Positions 37,041 through 49,907 of a stretch of DNA of 64,000 nt are shown here, in pieces. The translations under genes and the position numbers were made by a program. Where the stretch lies: assembly GCA_943735955.1 (NCBI GenBank), contig OX030962.1, positions 72,501 to 136,500 of the forward strand, given 5' to 3'. The stretch comes from Piscicola geometra. Taxonomy: Eukaryota; Annelida; Clitellata; Hirudinida; Piscicolidae. The number at the start of each line of letters is the position of its first letter. Positions within the stretch are counted from its first letter, which is position 1. Under the pieces are notes generated by a model that saw only the letters and a program-made list of their open reading frames with translations, was not told the DNA's origin and did no database searches.

Positions 37041-40000
37041 CATCGTCTTCATCGTCTTCATCGTCTTCACCGTCTTCAGAGTCTTCACTGTCTTCATCGT
37101 CTTCATCGTCTTCATCGTCTTCATCGTCTTCACCGTCTTCACCGTCTTCACCGTCTTCATCGTCTTCATCGTCTTCATCGTCTTCATCGTCTTCATCGTC
37201 TTCACCGTCTTCACCGTCTTCATCGTCTTCATCGTCTTCACCGTCTTCATCGTCTTCATCGTCTTCATCGTCTTCATCGTCTTCACCGTCTTCATCGTCT
37301 TCATCGTCTTCACCGTCTTCACCGTCTTCATCGTCTTCATCGTCTTCTTCGTCTTCATCGTCTTCATCGTCTTCACCGTCTTCATCGTCTTCATCGTCTT
37401 CATCGTCTTCATCGTCTTCACCGTCTTTATCGTCTTCATCGTTCGTCTTCACCGTCTTCGTCGTCTTCATCGTCTTCACCGTCTTCATCGTCTTCATCGT
37501 CTTCACCGTCTTCATCGTCTTCATCGTCTTCACCGTCTTCATCGTCTTCATCGTTCGTCTTCACCGTCTTCATCGTCTTCATCGTCTTCACCGTCTTATG
37601 CGTCTTCATCGTCTTCGTCGTCTTCACCGTCTTCATCGTCTTCATCGTCTTCACCGTCTTCATCGTCTTCACCGTCTCCACCGTCTTCATCGTCTTCATC
37701 GTCTTCACCGTCTTCATCGTCTTCATCGTCTTCACCGTCTTCACCGTCTTCATCGTCTTCATCGTCTTCACCGTCTTCATCGTCTTCATCGTCTTCACCG
37801 TCATCACCGTCTTCATCGTCTTCATCGTCTTCTTCGTCTTCATCGTCTTCATCGTCTTCACCGTCTTCATCGTCATCATCGTCTTCATCGTCTTCGTCGT
37901 CTTCACCGTCTTCATCGTCTTCATCGTCTTCACCGTCTTCATCGTCTTCACCGTCTCCACCGTCTTTATCGTCTTCATCGTCTTCACCGTCTTCATCGTC
38001 TTCATCGTCTTCACCGTCTTCACCGTCTTCATCGTCTTCATCGTCTTCACCGTCTTCATCGTCTTCATCGTCTTCACCGTCATCACCGTCTTCATCGTCT
38101 TCATCGTCTTCTTCGTCTTCATCGTCTTCATCGTCTTCACCGTCTTCATCGTCTTCATCGTCTTCATCGTCTTCATCGTCTTCATCGTCTTCACCGTCTT
38201 TATCGTCTTCATCGTTCGTCTTCACCGTCTTCATGGTCTTCATCGTCTTCACCGTCTTCATCGTCTTCATCGTCTTCACCGTCTTCATCGTCTTCATCGT
38301 TCGTCTTCACCGCCTTCATCGTCTTCATCGTCTTCACCGTCTTATGCGTCTTCACCGTCTTCATCGTCTTCATCGTCTTCATTGTCTTCATTGTCTTCAT
38401 CGTCTTCATCGTCTTCACCGTCTTCATCGTCTTCATCGTCTTCACCGTCTTCACCGTCTTCACCGTCTTCACCGTCTTCATCGTCTTCATCGTCTTCACC
38501 GTCTTCATCGTCTTCATCGTCTTCACCGTCTTCATCGTCTTCATCGTCTTCATCGTTTTCATCGTCTTCATCTTCTTCATCGTCTTCACCGTCTTCATCG
38601 TCTTTATCGTCTTCACCGTCTTCATCGTCTTCATCGTCTTCACCGTCTTCACCGTCTTCATCGTCTTCATCGTCTTCATCGTCTTCATCGTCTTCATCGT
38701 CTTCACCGTCTTCACCGTCTTCATCGTCTTCATCGTTCGTCTTCACCGCCTTCATCGTCTTCATCGTCTTCACCGTCTTATGCGTCTTCACCGTCTTCAT
38801 CGTCTTCATCGTCTTCATTGTCTTCATTGTCTTCATCGTCTTCATCGTCTTCACCGTCTTCATCGTCTTCATCGTCTTCACCGTCTTCACCGTCTTCACC
38901 GTCTTCACCGTCTTCATCGTCTTCATCGTCTTCACCGTCTTCATCGTCTTCATCGTCTTCACCGTCTTCATCGTCTTCATCGTCTTCATCGTTTTCATCG
39001 TCTTCATCTTCTTCATCGTCTTCACCGTCTTCATCGTCTTTATCGTCTTCACCGTCTTCATCGTCTTCATCGTATTCACCGTCTTCACCGTCTTCATCGT
39101 CTTCATCGTCTTCATCGTCTTCATCGTCTTCATCGTCTTCACCGTCTTCACCGTCTTCATCGTCTTCATCGTCTTCACCGTCTTCATCGTCTTCATCGTC
39201 TTCATCGTCTTCACCGTCTTCATCGTCTTCACCGTCTTCATCGTCTTCATCGTCTTCACCGTCTTCATCGTCTTCATCGTCTTCACCGTCTTCATCGTCT
39301 TCATCGTCTTCACCGTCTTCATCGTCTTCATCGTCTTCACCGTCTTCATCGTCTTCATCGTCTTCATCGTTTTCATCGTCTTCATCTTCTTCATCGTCTT
39401 CACCGTCTTCATCGTCTTTATCGTCTTCACCGTCTTCATCGTCTTCATCGTCTTCATCGTCTTCACCGTCTTCAGCGTCTTCACCGTCTTCATCGTCTTC
39501 ATCGTCTTCATCATCTTCATCGTCTTCACCGTCTTCACCGTCTTCACCGTCTTCATCGTCTTCATCGTCTTCATCGTCTTCATCGTCTTCATCGTCTTCA
39601 CCGTCTTCACCGTCTTCATCATCTTCATCGTCTTCACCGTCTTCATCGTCTTCATCGTCTTCATCGTCTTCACCGTCTTCATCGTCTTCATCGTCTTCAC
39701 CGTCTTCACCGTCTTCATCGTCTTCATCGTCTTCTTCGTCTTCATCGTCTTCATCGTCTTCACCGTCTTCATCGTCTTCATCGTCTTCATCGCCTTCACC
39801 GTCTTTATCGTCTTCATCGTTCGTCTTCACCGTCTTCATCGTCTTCACCGTCTTCACCGTCTTCACCGTCTTCATCGTCTTCACCGTCTTCATCGTCTTC
39901 ATCGTCTTCACCGTCTTCATCGTCTTCATCGTTCGTCTTCACCGCCTTCATCGTCTTCATCGTCTTCACCGTCTTATGCGTCTTCACCGTCTTCATCGTC

Positions 40001-43000
40001 TTCATCGTCTTCATTGTCTTCATTGTCTTCATCGTCTTCATCGTCTTCACCGTCTTCATCGTCTTCATCGTCTTCACCGTCTTCACCGTCTTCACCGTCT
40101 TCACCGTCTTCATCGTCTTCATCGTCTTCACCGTCTTCATCGTCTTCATCGTCTTCACCGTCTTCATCGTCTTCATCGTCTTCATCGTTTTCATCGTCTT
40201 CATCTTCTTCATCGTCTTCACCGTCTTCATCGTCTTTATCGTCTTCACCGTCTTCATCGTCTTCATCGTCTTCACCGTCTTCACCGTCTTCATCGTCTTC
40301 ATCGTCTTCATCGTCTTCATCGTCTTCATCGTCTTCACCGTCTTCACCGTCTTCATCGTCTTCATCGTCTTCACCGTCTTCATCGTCTTCATCGTCTTCA
40401 TCGTCTTCACCGTCTTCATCGTCTTCACCGTCTTCATCGTCTTCATCGTCTTCACCGTCTTCATCGTCTTCATCGTCTTCACCGTCTTCATCGTCTTCAT
40501 CGTCTTCACCGTCTTCATCGTCTTCATCGTCTTCACCGTCTTCATCGTCTTCATCGTCTTCATCGTTTTCATCGTCTTCATCTTCTTCATCGTCTTCACC
40601 GTCTTCATCGTCTTTATCGTCTTCACCGTCTTCATCGTCTTCATCGTCTTCATCGTCTTCACCGTCTTCAGCGTCTTCACCGTCTTCATCGTCTTCATCG
40701 TCTTCATCATCTTCATCGTCTTCACCGTCTTCACCGTCTTCACCGTCTTCATCGTCTTCATCGTCTTCATCGTCTTCATCGTCTTCATCGTCTTCACCGT
40801 CTTCACCGTCTTCATCATCTTCATCGTCTTCACCGTCTTCATCGTCTTCATCGTCTTCATCGTCTTCACCGTCTTCATCGTCTTCATCGTCTTCACCGTC
40901 TTCACCGTCTTCATCGTCTTCATCGTCTTCTTCGTCTTCATCGTCTTCATCGTCTTCACCGTCTTCATCGTCTTCATCGTCTTCATCGTCTTCACCGTCT
41001 TTATCGTCTTCATCGTTCGTCTTCACCGTCTTCATCGTCTTCATCGTCTTCACCGTCTTCATCGTCTTTATCGTCTTCACCATCTTCATCGTCTTCATCG
41101 TCTTCACCGTCTTCATCGTCTTCATCGTTCGTCTTCACCGTCTTCATCGTCTTCATCGTCTTCACCGTCTTATGCGTCTTCATCGTCTTCATCGTCTTCA
41201 CCGTCTTCATCGTCTTCATCGTCTTCATCGTCTTCACCGTCTTCATCGTCTTCATCGTCTTCATCGTCTTCACCGTCTTTATCGTCTTCATCGTTCGTCT
41301 TCACCGTCTTCATCGTCTTCACCGTCTTCACCGTCTTCACCGTCTTCATCGTCTTCACCGTCTTCATCGTCTTCATCGTCTTCACCGTCTTCATCGTCTT
41401 CATCGTTCGTCTTCACCGCCTTCATCGTCTTCATCGTCTTCACCGTCTTATGCGTCTTCACCGTCTTCATCGTCTTCATCGTCTTCATTGTCTTCATTGT
41501 CTTCATCGTCTTCATCGTCTTCACCGTCTTCATCGTCTTCATCGTCTTCACCGTCTTCACCGTCTTCACCGTCTTCACCGTCTTCATCGTCTTCATCGTC
41601 TTCACCGTCTTCATCGTCTTCATCGTCTTCACCGTCTTCATCGTCTTCATCGTCTTCATCGTTTTCATCGTCTTCATCTTCTTCATCGTCTTCACCGTCT
41701 TCATCGTCTTTATCGTCTTCACCGTCTTCATCGTCTTCATCGTCTTCACCGTCTTCACCGTCTTCATCGTCTTCATCGTCTTCATCGTCTTCATCGTCTT
41801 CATCGTCTTCACCGTCTTCACCGTCTTCATCGTCTTCATCGTCTTCACCGTCTTCATCGTCTTCATCGTCTTCATCGTCTTCACCGTCTTCATCGTCTTC
41901 ACCGTCTTCATCGTCTTCATCGTCTTCACCGTCTTCATCGTCTTCATCGTCTTCACCGTCTTCATCGTCTTCATCGTCTTCACCGTCTTCATCGTCTTCA
42001 TCGTCTTCACCGTCTTCATCGTCTTCATCGTCTTCATCGTTTTCATCGTCTTCATCTTCTTCATCGTCTTCACCGTCTTCATCGTCTTTATCGTCTTCAC
42101 CGTCTTCATCGTCTTCATCGTCTTCATCGTCTTCACCGTCTTCAGCGTCTTCACCGTCTTCATCGTCTTCATCGTCTTCATCATCTTCATCGTCTTCACC
42201 GTCTTCACCGTCTTCACCGTCTTCATCGTCTTCATCGTCTTCATCGTCTTCATCGTCTTCATCGTCTTCACCGTCTTCACCGTCTTCATCATCTTCATCG
42301 TCTTCACCGTCTTCATCGTCTTCATCGTCTTCATCGTCTTCACCGTCTTCATCGTCTTCATCGTCTTCACCGTCTTCACCGTCTTCATCGTCTTCATCGT
42401 CTTCTTCGTCTTCATCGTCTTCATCGTCTTCACCGTCTTCATCGTCTTCATCGTCTTCATCGTCTTCACCGTCTTTATCGTCTTCATCGTTCGTCTTCAC
42501 CGTCTTCATCGTCTTCATCGTCTTCACCGTCTTCATCGTCTTTATCGTCTTCACCATCTTCATCGTCTTCATCGTCTTCACCGTCTTCATCGTCTTCATC
42601 GTTCGTCTTCACCGTCTTCATCGTCTTCATCGTCTTCACCGTCTTATGCGTCTTCACCGTCTTCATCGTCTTCATCGTCTTCATCGTCCTCATTGTCTTC
42701 ATCGTCTTCATCGTCTTCACCGTCTTCATCGTCTTCATCGTCTTCACCGTCTTCATCGTCTTCATCGTCTTCACCGTCTTCATCGTCTTCATCGTCTTCA
42801 TCGTTTTCATCGTCTTCATCTTCTTCATCGTCTTCACCGTCTTCATCGTCTTTATCGTCTTCACCGTCTTCATCGTCTTCATCGTCTTCACCGTCTTCAC
42901 CGTCTTCATCGTCTTCATCGTCTTCATCGTCTTCATCGTCTTCATCGTCTTCACCGTCTTCACCGTCTTCATCGTCTTCATCGTCTTCACCGTCTTCATC

Positions 43001-43095
43001 GTCTTCATCGTCTTCATCGTCTTCACCGTCTTCATCGTCTTCACCGTCTTCATCGTCTTCATCGTCTTCACCGTCTTCATCGTCTTCATCGTCTT
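37041..43095 (+). repeat. Satellite array 2, 6.1 kb
   Basis: The same nine-base satellite in the same orientation as array 1. It is rich in the landmark CTTATGCGTC, always preceded by a 13-base unit and a few CACCG/CATCG units, and in CATCATC and CATTGTC variants. Much of it is made of 1,196-bp higher-order copies. No gene is seen. Confidence 0.98.
38340..42646 (+). repeat. Higher-order repeats of 1,196 bp marked by CTTATGCGTC
   Basis: The ATG of CTTATGCGTC falls at 38344, 38780, 39976, 41172, 41450 and 42646. Three of the spacings are exactly 1,196 bp (38780-39976, 39976-41172, 41450-42646). An extra 278-bp partial copy sits between 41172 and 41450. The stretches 39814-41125 and 41288-42599 give identical translations in two frames at an offset of 1,474 bp, so they are close to identical DNA. 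The first copy differs slightly, for example GTATTCACC near 39073. Confidence 0.8.
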
Positions 43096-43551
43096 GCAAC
43101 CATACTTCCCCCGGAATCCAAAATCTTTGGTTTCCCGGAGACTGCCCGCGGGGTCATATCTACCCTTTTTTCTTAACTAAGGGGGGTGAATAAAGCAAAA
43201 AAAAATTTAATCTCGATAAATAGACGCTAAGATCGAAACGAGTTGTTAATACGCTAAGTGAGCGGTCATCGAGGGAGATAGGAGATGCGACGGCGGATGC
43301 CGTTGAAAAACTTGAAAGTCTTAGAAAATTAAGAGTAAATTTACAGATTATAATCGCGTTTCAATGGGACCCAAGCCGATGAAGGCATGTTTTCTCGCGC
43401 ATTCGACCGGAGCGGCGAGGATCTCGGCCTAGCGTGGAATTTCATTGCCAGTGAAAAAATTTTTTAAATGACATTTTTAAAAAATCGTTCGTTCAATCAT
43501 GAGACAAATTTCAAAATAAATTCATTTGACAAGAGTTGCCATTTGAAACTT
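43096..43551 (-). promoter_or_regulatory. Candidate rDNA spacer promoter, copy 2 (456-bp island)
   Basis: Same length and same junctions as copy 1: it starts GCAACCATACTTCC directly after a satellite unit and ends GAAACTT directly before one. Block A is at 43340-43551. The few differences seen are GACGCTAAG instead of GACGATAAG, a changed A/T run after CAGTG, and AAAATAAATTC instead of AAAATAAGTTC. It begins 6,511 bp after copy 1. Such near identity inside a fast-changing array suggests recent duplication or concerted evolution. Promoter function is inferred. Confidence 0.65.
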
Positions 43552-45313
43552 CATCGTCTTCATCGTCTTCATCGTCTTCACCGTCTTCAGCGTCTTCACC
43601 GTCTTCATCGTCTTCATCGTCTTCATCGTCTTCATCGTCTTCACCGTCTTCACCGTCTTCACCGTCTTCATCGTCTTCATCGTCTTCATCGTCTTCATCG
43701 TCTTCATCGTCTTCACCGTCTTCACCGTCTTCACCGTCTTCATCATCTTCATCGTCTTAACCGTCTTCATCGTCTTCATCGTCTTCATCTTCTTCACCGT
43801 CTTCATCGTCTTCATCGTCTTCATCGTCTTCACCGTTTTCATCGTCTTCATCGTCTTCTTCGTCTTCATCGTCTTCATCGTCTTCACCGTCTTCATCGTC
43901 TTCATCGTCTTCATCGTCTTCATCGTCTTCATCGTCTTCACCGTCTTTATCGTCTTCATCGTTCGTCTTCACCGTCTTCATCGTCTTCATCGTCTTCACC
44001 GTCTTCATCGTCTTCATCGTCTTCACCGTCTTCATCGTCTTCATCGTCTTCACCGTCTTCATCGTCTTCATCGTTCGTCTTCACCGTCTTCATCGTCTTC
44101 ATCGTCTTCACCGTCTTATGCGTCTTCACCGTCTTCATCGTCTTCATCGTCCTCATTGTCTTCATCGTCTTCATCGTCTTCACCGTCTTCATCGTCTTCA
44201 TCGTCTTCACCGTCTTCACCGTCTTCACCGTCTTCACCGTCTTCATCGTCTTCATCGTCTTCACCATCTTCATCGTCTTCATCGTCTTCACCGTCTTCAT
44301 CGTCTTCATCGTCTTCATCGTCTTCATCGTCTTCATCTTCTTCATCGTCTTCACCGTCTTCATCGTCTTTATCGTCTTCACCGTCTTCATCGTCTTCATC
44401 GTCTTCACCGTCTTCACCGTCTTCATCGTCTTCATCGTCTTCATCGTCTTCATCGTCTTCATCGTCTTCACCGTCTTCACCGTCTTCATCGTCTTCATCG
44501 TCTTCACCGTTTTCATCGTCTTCATCGTCTTCACCGTCTTCATCGTCTTCATCGTCTTCACCGTCTTCATCGTCTTCATCGTCTTCATCGTCTTCATCGT
44601 CTTCATCGTCTTCATCGTCTTCATCGTCTTCATCGTCTTCACCGTCTTTATCGTCTTCATCGTTCGTCTTCACCGTCTTCATCGTCTTCATCGTCTTCAC
44701 CGTCTTCATCGTCTTCATCGTCTTCACCGTCTTCATCGTCTTCATCGTCTTCACTGTCTTCATCGTCTTCATCGTTCGTCTTCACCGTCTTCATCGTCTT
44801 CATCGTCTTCACCGTCTTATGCGTCTTCACCGTCTTCATAGTCTTCATCGTCTTCATCGTCTTCATTGTCTTCATCGTCTTCATCGTCTTCACCGTCTTC
44901 ATCGTCTTCATCGTCTTCACCGTCTTCACCGTCTTCACCGTCTTCATCGTCTTCATCGTCTTCACCGTCTTCATCGTCTTCATCGTCTTCACCGTCTTCA
45001 TCGTCTTCATCGTCTTCATCGTCTTCATCGTCTTCATCTTCTTCATCGTCTTCACCGTCTTCATCGTCTTTATCGTCTTCACCGTCTTCATCGTCTTCAT
45101 CGTCTTCACCGTCTTCACCGTCTTCATCGTCTTCATCGTCTTCATCGTCTTCATCGTCTTCATCGTCTTCACCGTCTTCACCGTCTTCATCGTCTTCATC
45201 GTCTTCACCGTCTTCATCGTCTTCATCGTCTTCCTCGTCTTCACCGTCTTCATCGTCTTCACCGTCTTCATCGTCTTCATCGTCTTCACCGTCTTCATCG
45301 TCTTCATCGTCTT
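43552..45313 (+). repeat. Satellite array 3, 1.8 kb
   Basis: The nine-base satellite in the same orientation, between spacer islands 2 and 3. It contains CTTATGCGTC at 44118 and 44819 (ATG positions) and the CCTCATTG variant near 44151. It is the shortest inter-island array. Confidence 0.98.
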
Positions 45314-45769
45314 GCAACCATACTTCCCCCGGAATCCAAAATCTTTGGTTTCCCGGAGACTGCCCGCGGGGTCATATCTACCCTTTTTTCTTAACTAAGG
45401 GGGGTGAATAAAGCAAAAAAAAATTTAATCTCGATAAATAGACGATAAGATCGAAACGAGTTGTTAATACGCTAAGTGAGCGGTCATCGAGGGAGATAGG
45501 AGATGCGACGGCGGATGCCGTTGAAAAACTTGAAAGTCTTAGAAAATTAAGAGTAAATTTACAGATTATAATCGCGTTTCAATGGGACCCAAGCCGATGA
45601 AGGCATGTTTTCTCGCGCATTCGACCGGAGCGGCGAGGATCTCGGCCTAGCGTGGAATTTCATTGCCAGTGAAAAAAATTTTTAAATGACATTTTTAAAA
45701 AATCGTTCGTTCAATCATGAGACAAATTTCAAAATAAGTTCATTTGACAAGAGTTGCCATTTGAAACTT
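45314..45769 (-). promoter_or_regulatory. Candidate rDNA spacer promoter, copy 3 (456-bp island)
   Basis: Third island, again 456 bp, beginning 2,218 bp after copy 2, with block A at 45558-45769. It matches copy 1 at GACGATAAG and AAAATAAGTTC and differs from it in the A/T run after CAGTG. It is the most distal island from the 18S gene. Arrays 4 and 5 beyond it have no further island. Promoter function is inferred from its similarity to the block upstream of the 18S gene. Confidence 0.65.
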
Positions 45770-48700
45770 CATCGTCTTCATCGTCTTCACCGTCGTCAGC
45801 GTCTTCACCGTCTTCATCGTCTTTATCGTCTTCATCGTCTTCATCGTCTTCACCATCTTCACCGTCTTCACCGTCTTCATCGTCTTCATCATCTTCATCG
45901 TCTTCATCGTCTTCATCGTCTTCACCATCTTCACCGTCTTCATCGTCTTCATCGTCTTCACCGTCTTCATCGTCTTCATCGTCTTCATCGTCTTCACCGT
46001 CTTCATCGTCTTCATCGTCTTCACCGTCTTCACCGTCTTCATCGTCTTCATCGTCTTCTTCGTCTTCATCGTCTTCATCGTTTTCACCGTCTTCATCGTC
46101 TTCATCGTCTTCATCGTCTTCATCGTCTTCACCATCTTTATCGTCTTCATCGTTCGTCTTCACCGTCTTCATCGTCTTCACCGTCTTCATCGTCTTCATC
46201 GTCTTCACCGTCTTCATCGTCTTCACCGTCTTTACCGTCTTCACCGTCTTCATCGTCTTCATCGTCTTCACCGTCTTCATCGTCTTCACCGTCTTTACCG
46301 TCTTCACCGTCTTCATCGTCTTCACCGTCTTCACCGTCTTCATCGTCTTCACCGTCTTCATCGTCTTCATCGTCTTCACCGTCTTCATCGTCTTCACCGT
46401 CTTTACCGTCTTCACCGTCTTCATCGTCTTCACCGTCTTCACCGTCTTCATCGTCTTCACCGTCTTCATCGTCTTCACCGTCTTTATCGTCTTAATCGTC
46501 TTCATCGTCTTCATCGTCTTCACCGTCTTCATCGTCTTCATCGTCTTCACCGTCTTCATCGTCTTCATCGTCTTCATCGTCTTCATCGTCTTCATCTTCT
46601 TCATCGTCTTCACCGTCTTCATCGTCTTTATCGTCTTCATCGTCTTCATCGTCTTCATCGTCTTCATCGTCTTCATCGTCTTCATCGTCTTCACCGTCTT
46701 CACCGTCTTCATCGTCTTCATCGTCTTCATCGTCTTCATCGTCTTCATCGTCTTCATCGTCTTTATCGTCTTCATCGTCTTCATCGTCTTCACCATCTTC
46801 ACCGTCTTCACCGTCTTCATCGTCTTCATCATCTTCATCGTCTTCATCGTCTTCATCGTCTTCACCATCTTCACCGTCTTCATCGTCTTCATCGTCTTCA
46901 TCGTCTTCATCGTCTTCACCGTCTTCATCGTCTTTATCGTCTTCATCGTCTTCATCGTCTTCACCATCTTCACCGTCTTCACCGTCTTCATCGTCTTCAT
47001 CGTCTTCATCGTCTTCATCGTCTTCATCGTCTTCACCGTCTTGATCATCTTCACCGTCTTCACCGTCTTCATCGTCTTCATCGTCTTCATCGTCTTCATC
47101 GTCTTCATCGTCTTCATCGTCTTCATCGTCTTCATCGTCTTCATCGTCTTCATCGTCTTCACCATCTTCACCGTCTTCACCGTCTTCATCGTCTTCATCA
47201 TCTTCATCGTCTTCATCGTCTTCATCGTCTTCACCATCTTCACCGTCTTCATCGTCTTCATCGTCTTCATCGTCTTCATCGTCTTCACCGTCTTCATCGT
47301 CTTTATCGTCTTCATCGTCTTCATCGTCTTCACCATCTTCACCGTCTTCACCGTCTTTACCGTCTTCACCGTCTTCATCGTCTTCACCGTCTTCACCGTC
47401 TTCATCGTCTTCACCGTCTTCATCGTCTTCACCGTCTTTATCGTCTTCATCGTCTTCATCGTCTTCATCGTCTTCACCGTCTTCATCGTCTTCATCGTCT
47501 TCACCGTCTTCATCGTCTTCATCGTCTTCATCGTCTTCATCGTCTTCATCTTCTTCATCGTCTTCACCGTCTTCATCGTCTTTATCGTTTTCACGGTCTT
47601 CATCGTCTTCATCGTCTTCACCGTCTTCACCGTCTTCATCGTCTTCATCGTCTTCATCGTCTTCATCGTCTTCATCGTCTTCATCGTCTTTATCGTCTTC
47701 ATCGTCTTCATCGTCTTCACCATCTTCACCGTCTTCACCGTCTTCATCGTCTTTATCGTCTTCACGGTCTTCATCGTCTTCATCGTCTTCACCGTCTTCA
47801 TCGTCTTCATCGTCTTCTTCGTCTTCATCGTCTTCATCGTTTTCACCGTCTTCATCGTCTTCATCGTCTTCACCATCTTTATCGTCTTCATCGTTCGTCT
47901 TCACCGTCTTCATCGTCTTCACCGTCTTCATCGTCTTCATCGTCTTCACCGTCTTCATCGTCTTCACCGTCTTTACCGTCTTCACCGTCTTCATCGTCTT
48001 CATCGTCTTCACCGTCTTCATCGTCTTCACCGTCTTTACCGTCTTCACCGTCTTCATCGTCTTCACCGTCTTCACCGTCTTCATCGTCTTCACCGTCTTC
48101 ATCGTCTTCATCGTCTTCACCGTCTTCATCGTCTTCACCGTCTTTACCGTCTTCACCGTCTTCATCGTCTTCACCGTCTTCACTGTCTTCATCGTCTTCA
48201 CCGTCTTCATCGTCTTCACCGTCTTTATCGTCTTCATCGTCTTCATCGTCTTCATCGTCTTCACCGTCTTCATCGTCTTCATCGTCTTCACCGTCTTCAT
48301 CGTCTTCATCGTCTTCATCGTCTTCATCGTCTTCATCTTCTTCATCGTCTTCACCGTCTTCATCGTCTTTATCGTCTTCATCGTCTTCATCGTCTTCATC
48401 GTCTTCATCGTCTTCATCGTCTTCATCGTCTTCACCGTCTTCACCGTCTTCATCGTCTTCATCGTCTTCATCGTCTTCATCGTCTTCATCGTCTTCATCG
48501 TCTTTATCGTCTTCATCGTCTTCATCGTCTTCACCATCTTCACCGTCTTCACCGTCTTCATCGTCTTCATCATCTTCATCGTCTTCATCGTCTTCATCGT
48601 CTTCACCATCTTCACCGTCTTCATCGTCTTCATCGTCTTCATCGTCTTCATCGTCTTCACCGTCTTCATCGTCTTTATCGTCTTCATCGTCTTCATCGTC

Positions 48701-49907
48701 TTCACCATCTTCACCGTCTTCACCGTCTTCATCGTCTTCATCGTCTTCATCGTCTTCATCGTCTTCATCGTCTTCACCGTCTTGATCGTCTTCACCGTCT
48801 TCACCGTCTTCATCGTCTTCATCGTCTTCATCGTCTTCATCGTCTTCATCGTCTTCATCGTCTTTATCGTCTTCATCGTCTTCATCGTCTTCACCATCTT
48901 CACCGTCTTCACCGTCTTCATCGTCTTCATCATCTTCATCGTCTTCATCGTCTTCATCGTCTTCACCATCTTCACCGTCTTCATCGTCTTCATCGTCTTC
49001 ATCGTCTTCATCGTCTTCACCGTCTTCATCGTCTTTATCGTCTTCATCGTCTTCATCGTCTTCACCATCTTCACCGTCTTCACCGTCTTTACCGTCTTCA
49101 CCGTCTTCATCGTCTTCACCGTCTTCACCGTCTTCATCGTCTTCACCGTCTTCATCGTCTTCACCGTCTTTATCGTCTTCATCGTCTTCATCGTCTTCAT
49201 CGTCTTCACCGTCTTCATCGTCTTCATCGTCTTCACCGTCTTCATCGTCTTCATCGTCTTCATCGTCTTCATCGTCTTCATCTTCTTCATCGTCTTCACC
49301 GTCTTCATCGTCTTTATCGTTTTCACGGTCTTCATCGTCTTCATCGTCTTCACCGTCTTCACCGTCTTCATCGTCTTCATCGTCTTCATCGTCTTCATCG
49401 TCTTCATCGTCTTCATCGTCTTTATCGTCTTCATCGTCTTCATCGTCTTCACCATCTTCACCGTCTTCACCGTCTTCATCGTCTTTATCGTCTTCACGGT
49501 CTTCATCGTCTTCATCGTCTTCACCGTCTTCATCGTCTTCATCGTCTTCATCGTCTTCATCGTCTTCATCGTCTTCACCGTCTTCATCGTCTTTATCGTC
49601 TTCATCGTCTTCATCGTCTTCACCATCTTCACCGTCTTCACCGTCTTCATCGTCTTCATCATCTTCATCGTCTTCATCGTCTTCACCATCTTCACCGTCT
49701 TCATCGTCTTCATCGTCTTCACCGTCTTCATCGTCTTCATCGTCTTCATCGTCTTCACCGTCTTCATCGTCTTCATCGTCTTCACCGTCTTCACCGTCTT
49801 CATCGTCTTCATCGTCTTCTTCGTCTTCATCGTATTCATCGTTTTCACCGTCTTCATCGTCTTCATCGTCTTCATCGTCTTCATCGTCTTCACCATCTTT
49901 ATCGTCT

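Noticed and set aside
36876..43193. A protein starting in spacer island 1 and running through array 2
   Set aside because: It joins an island frame to satellite frames and ends in the next island. It has no recognisable domain, and DNA-level duplication explains the shared peptide.
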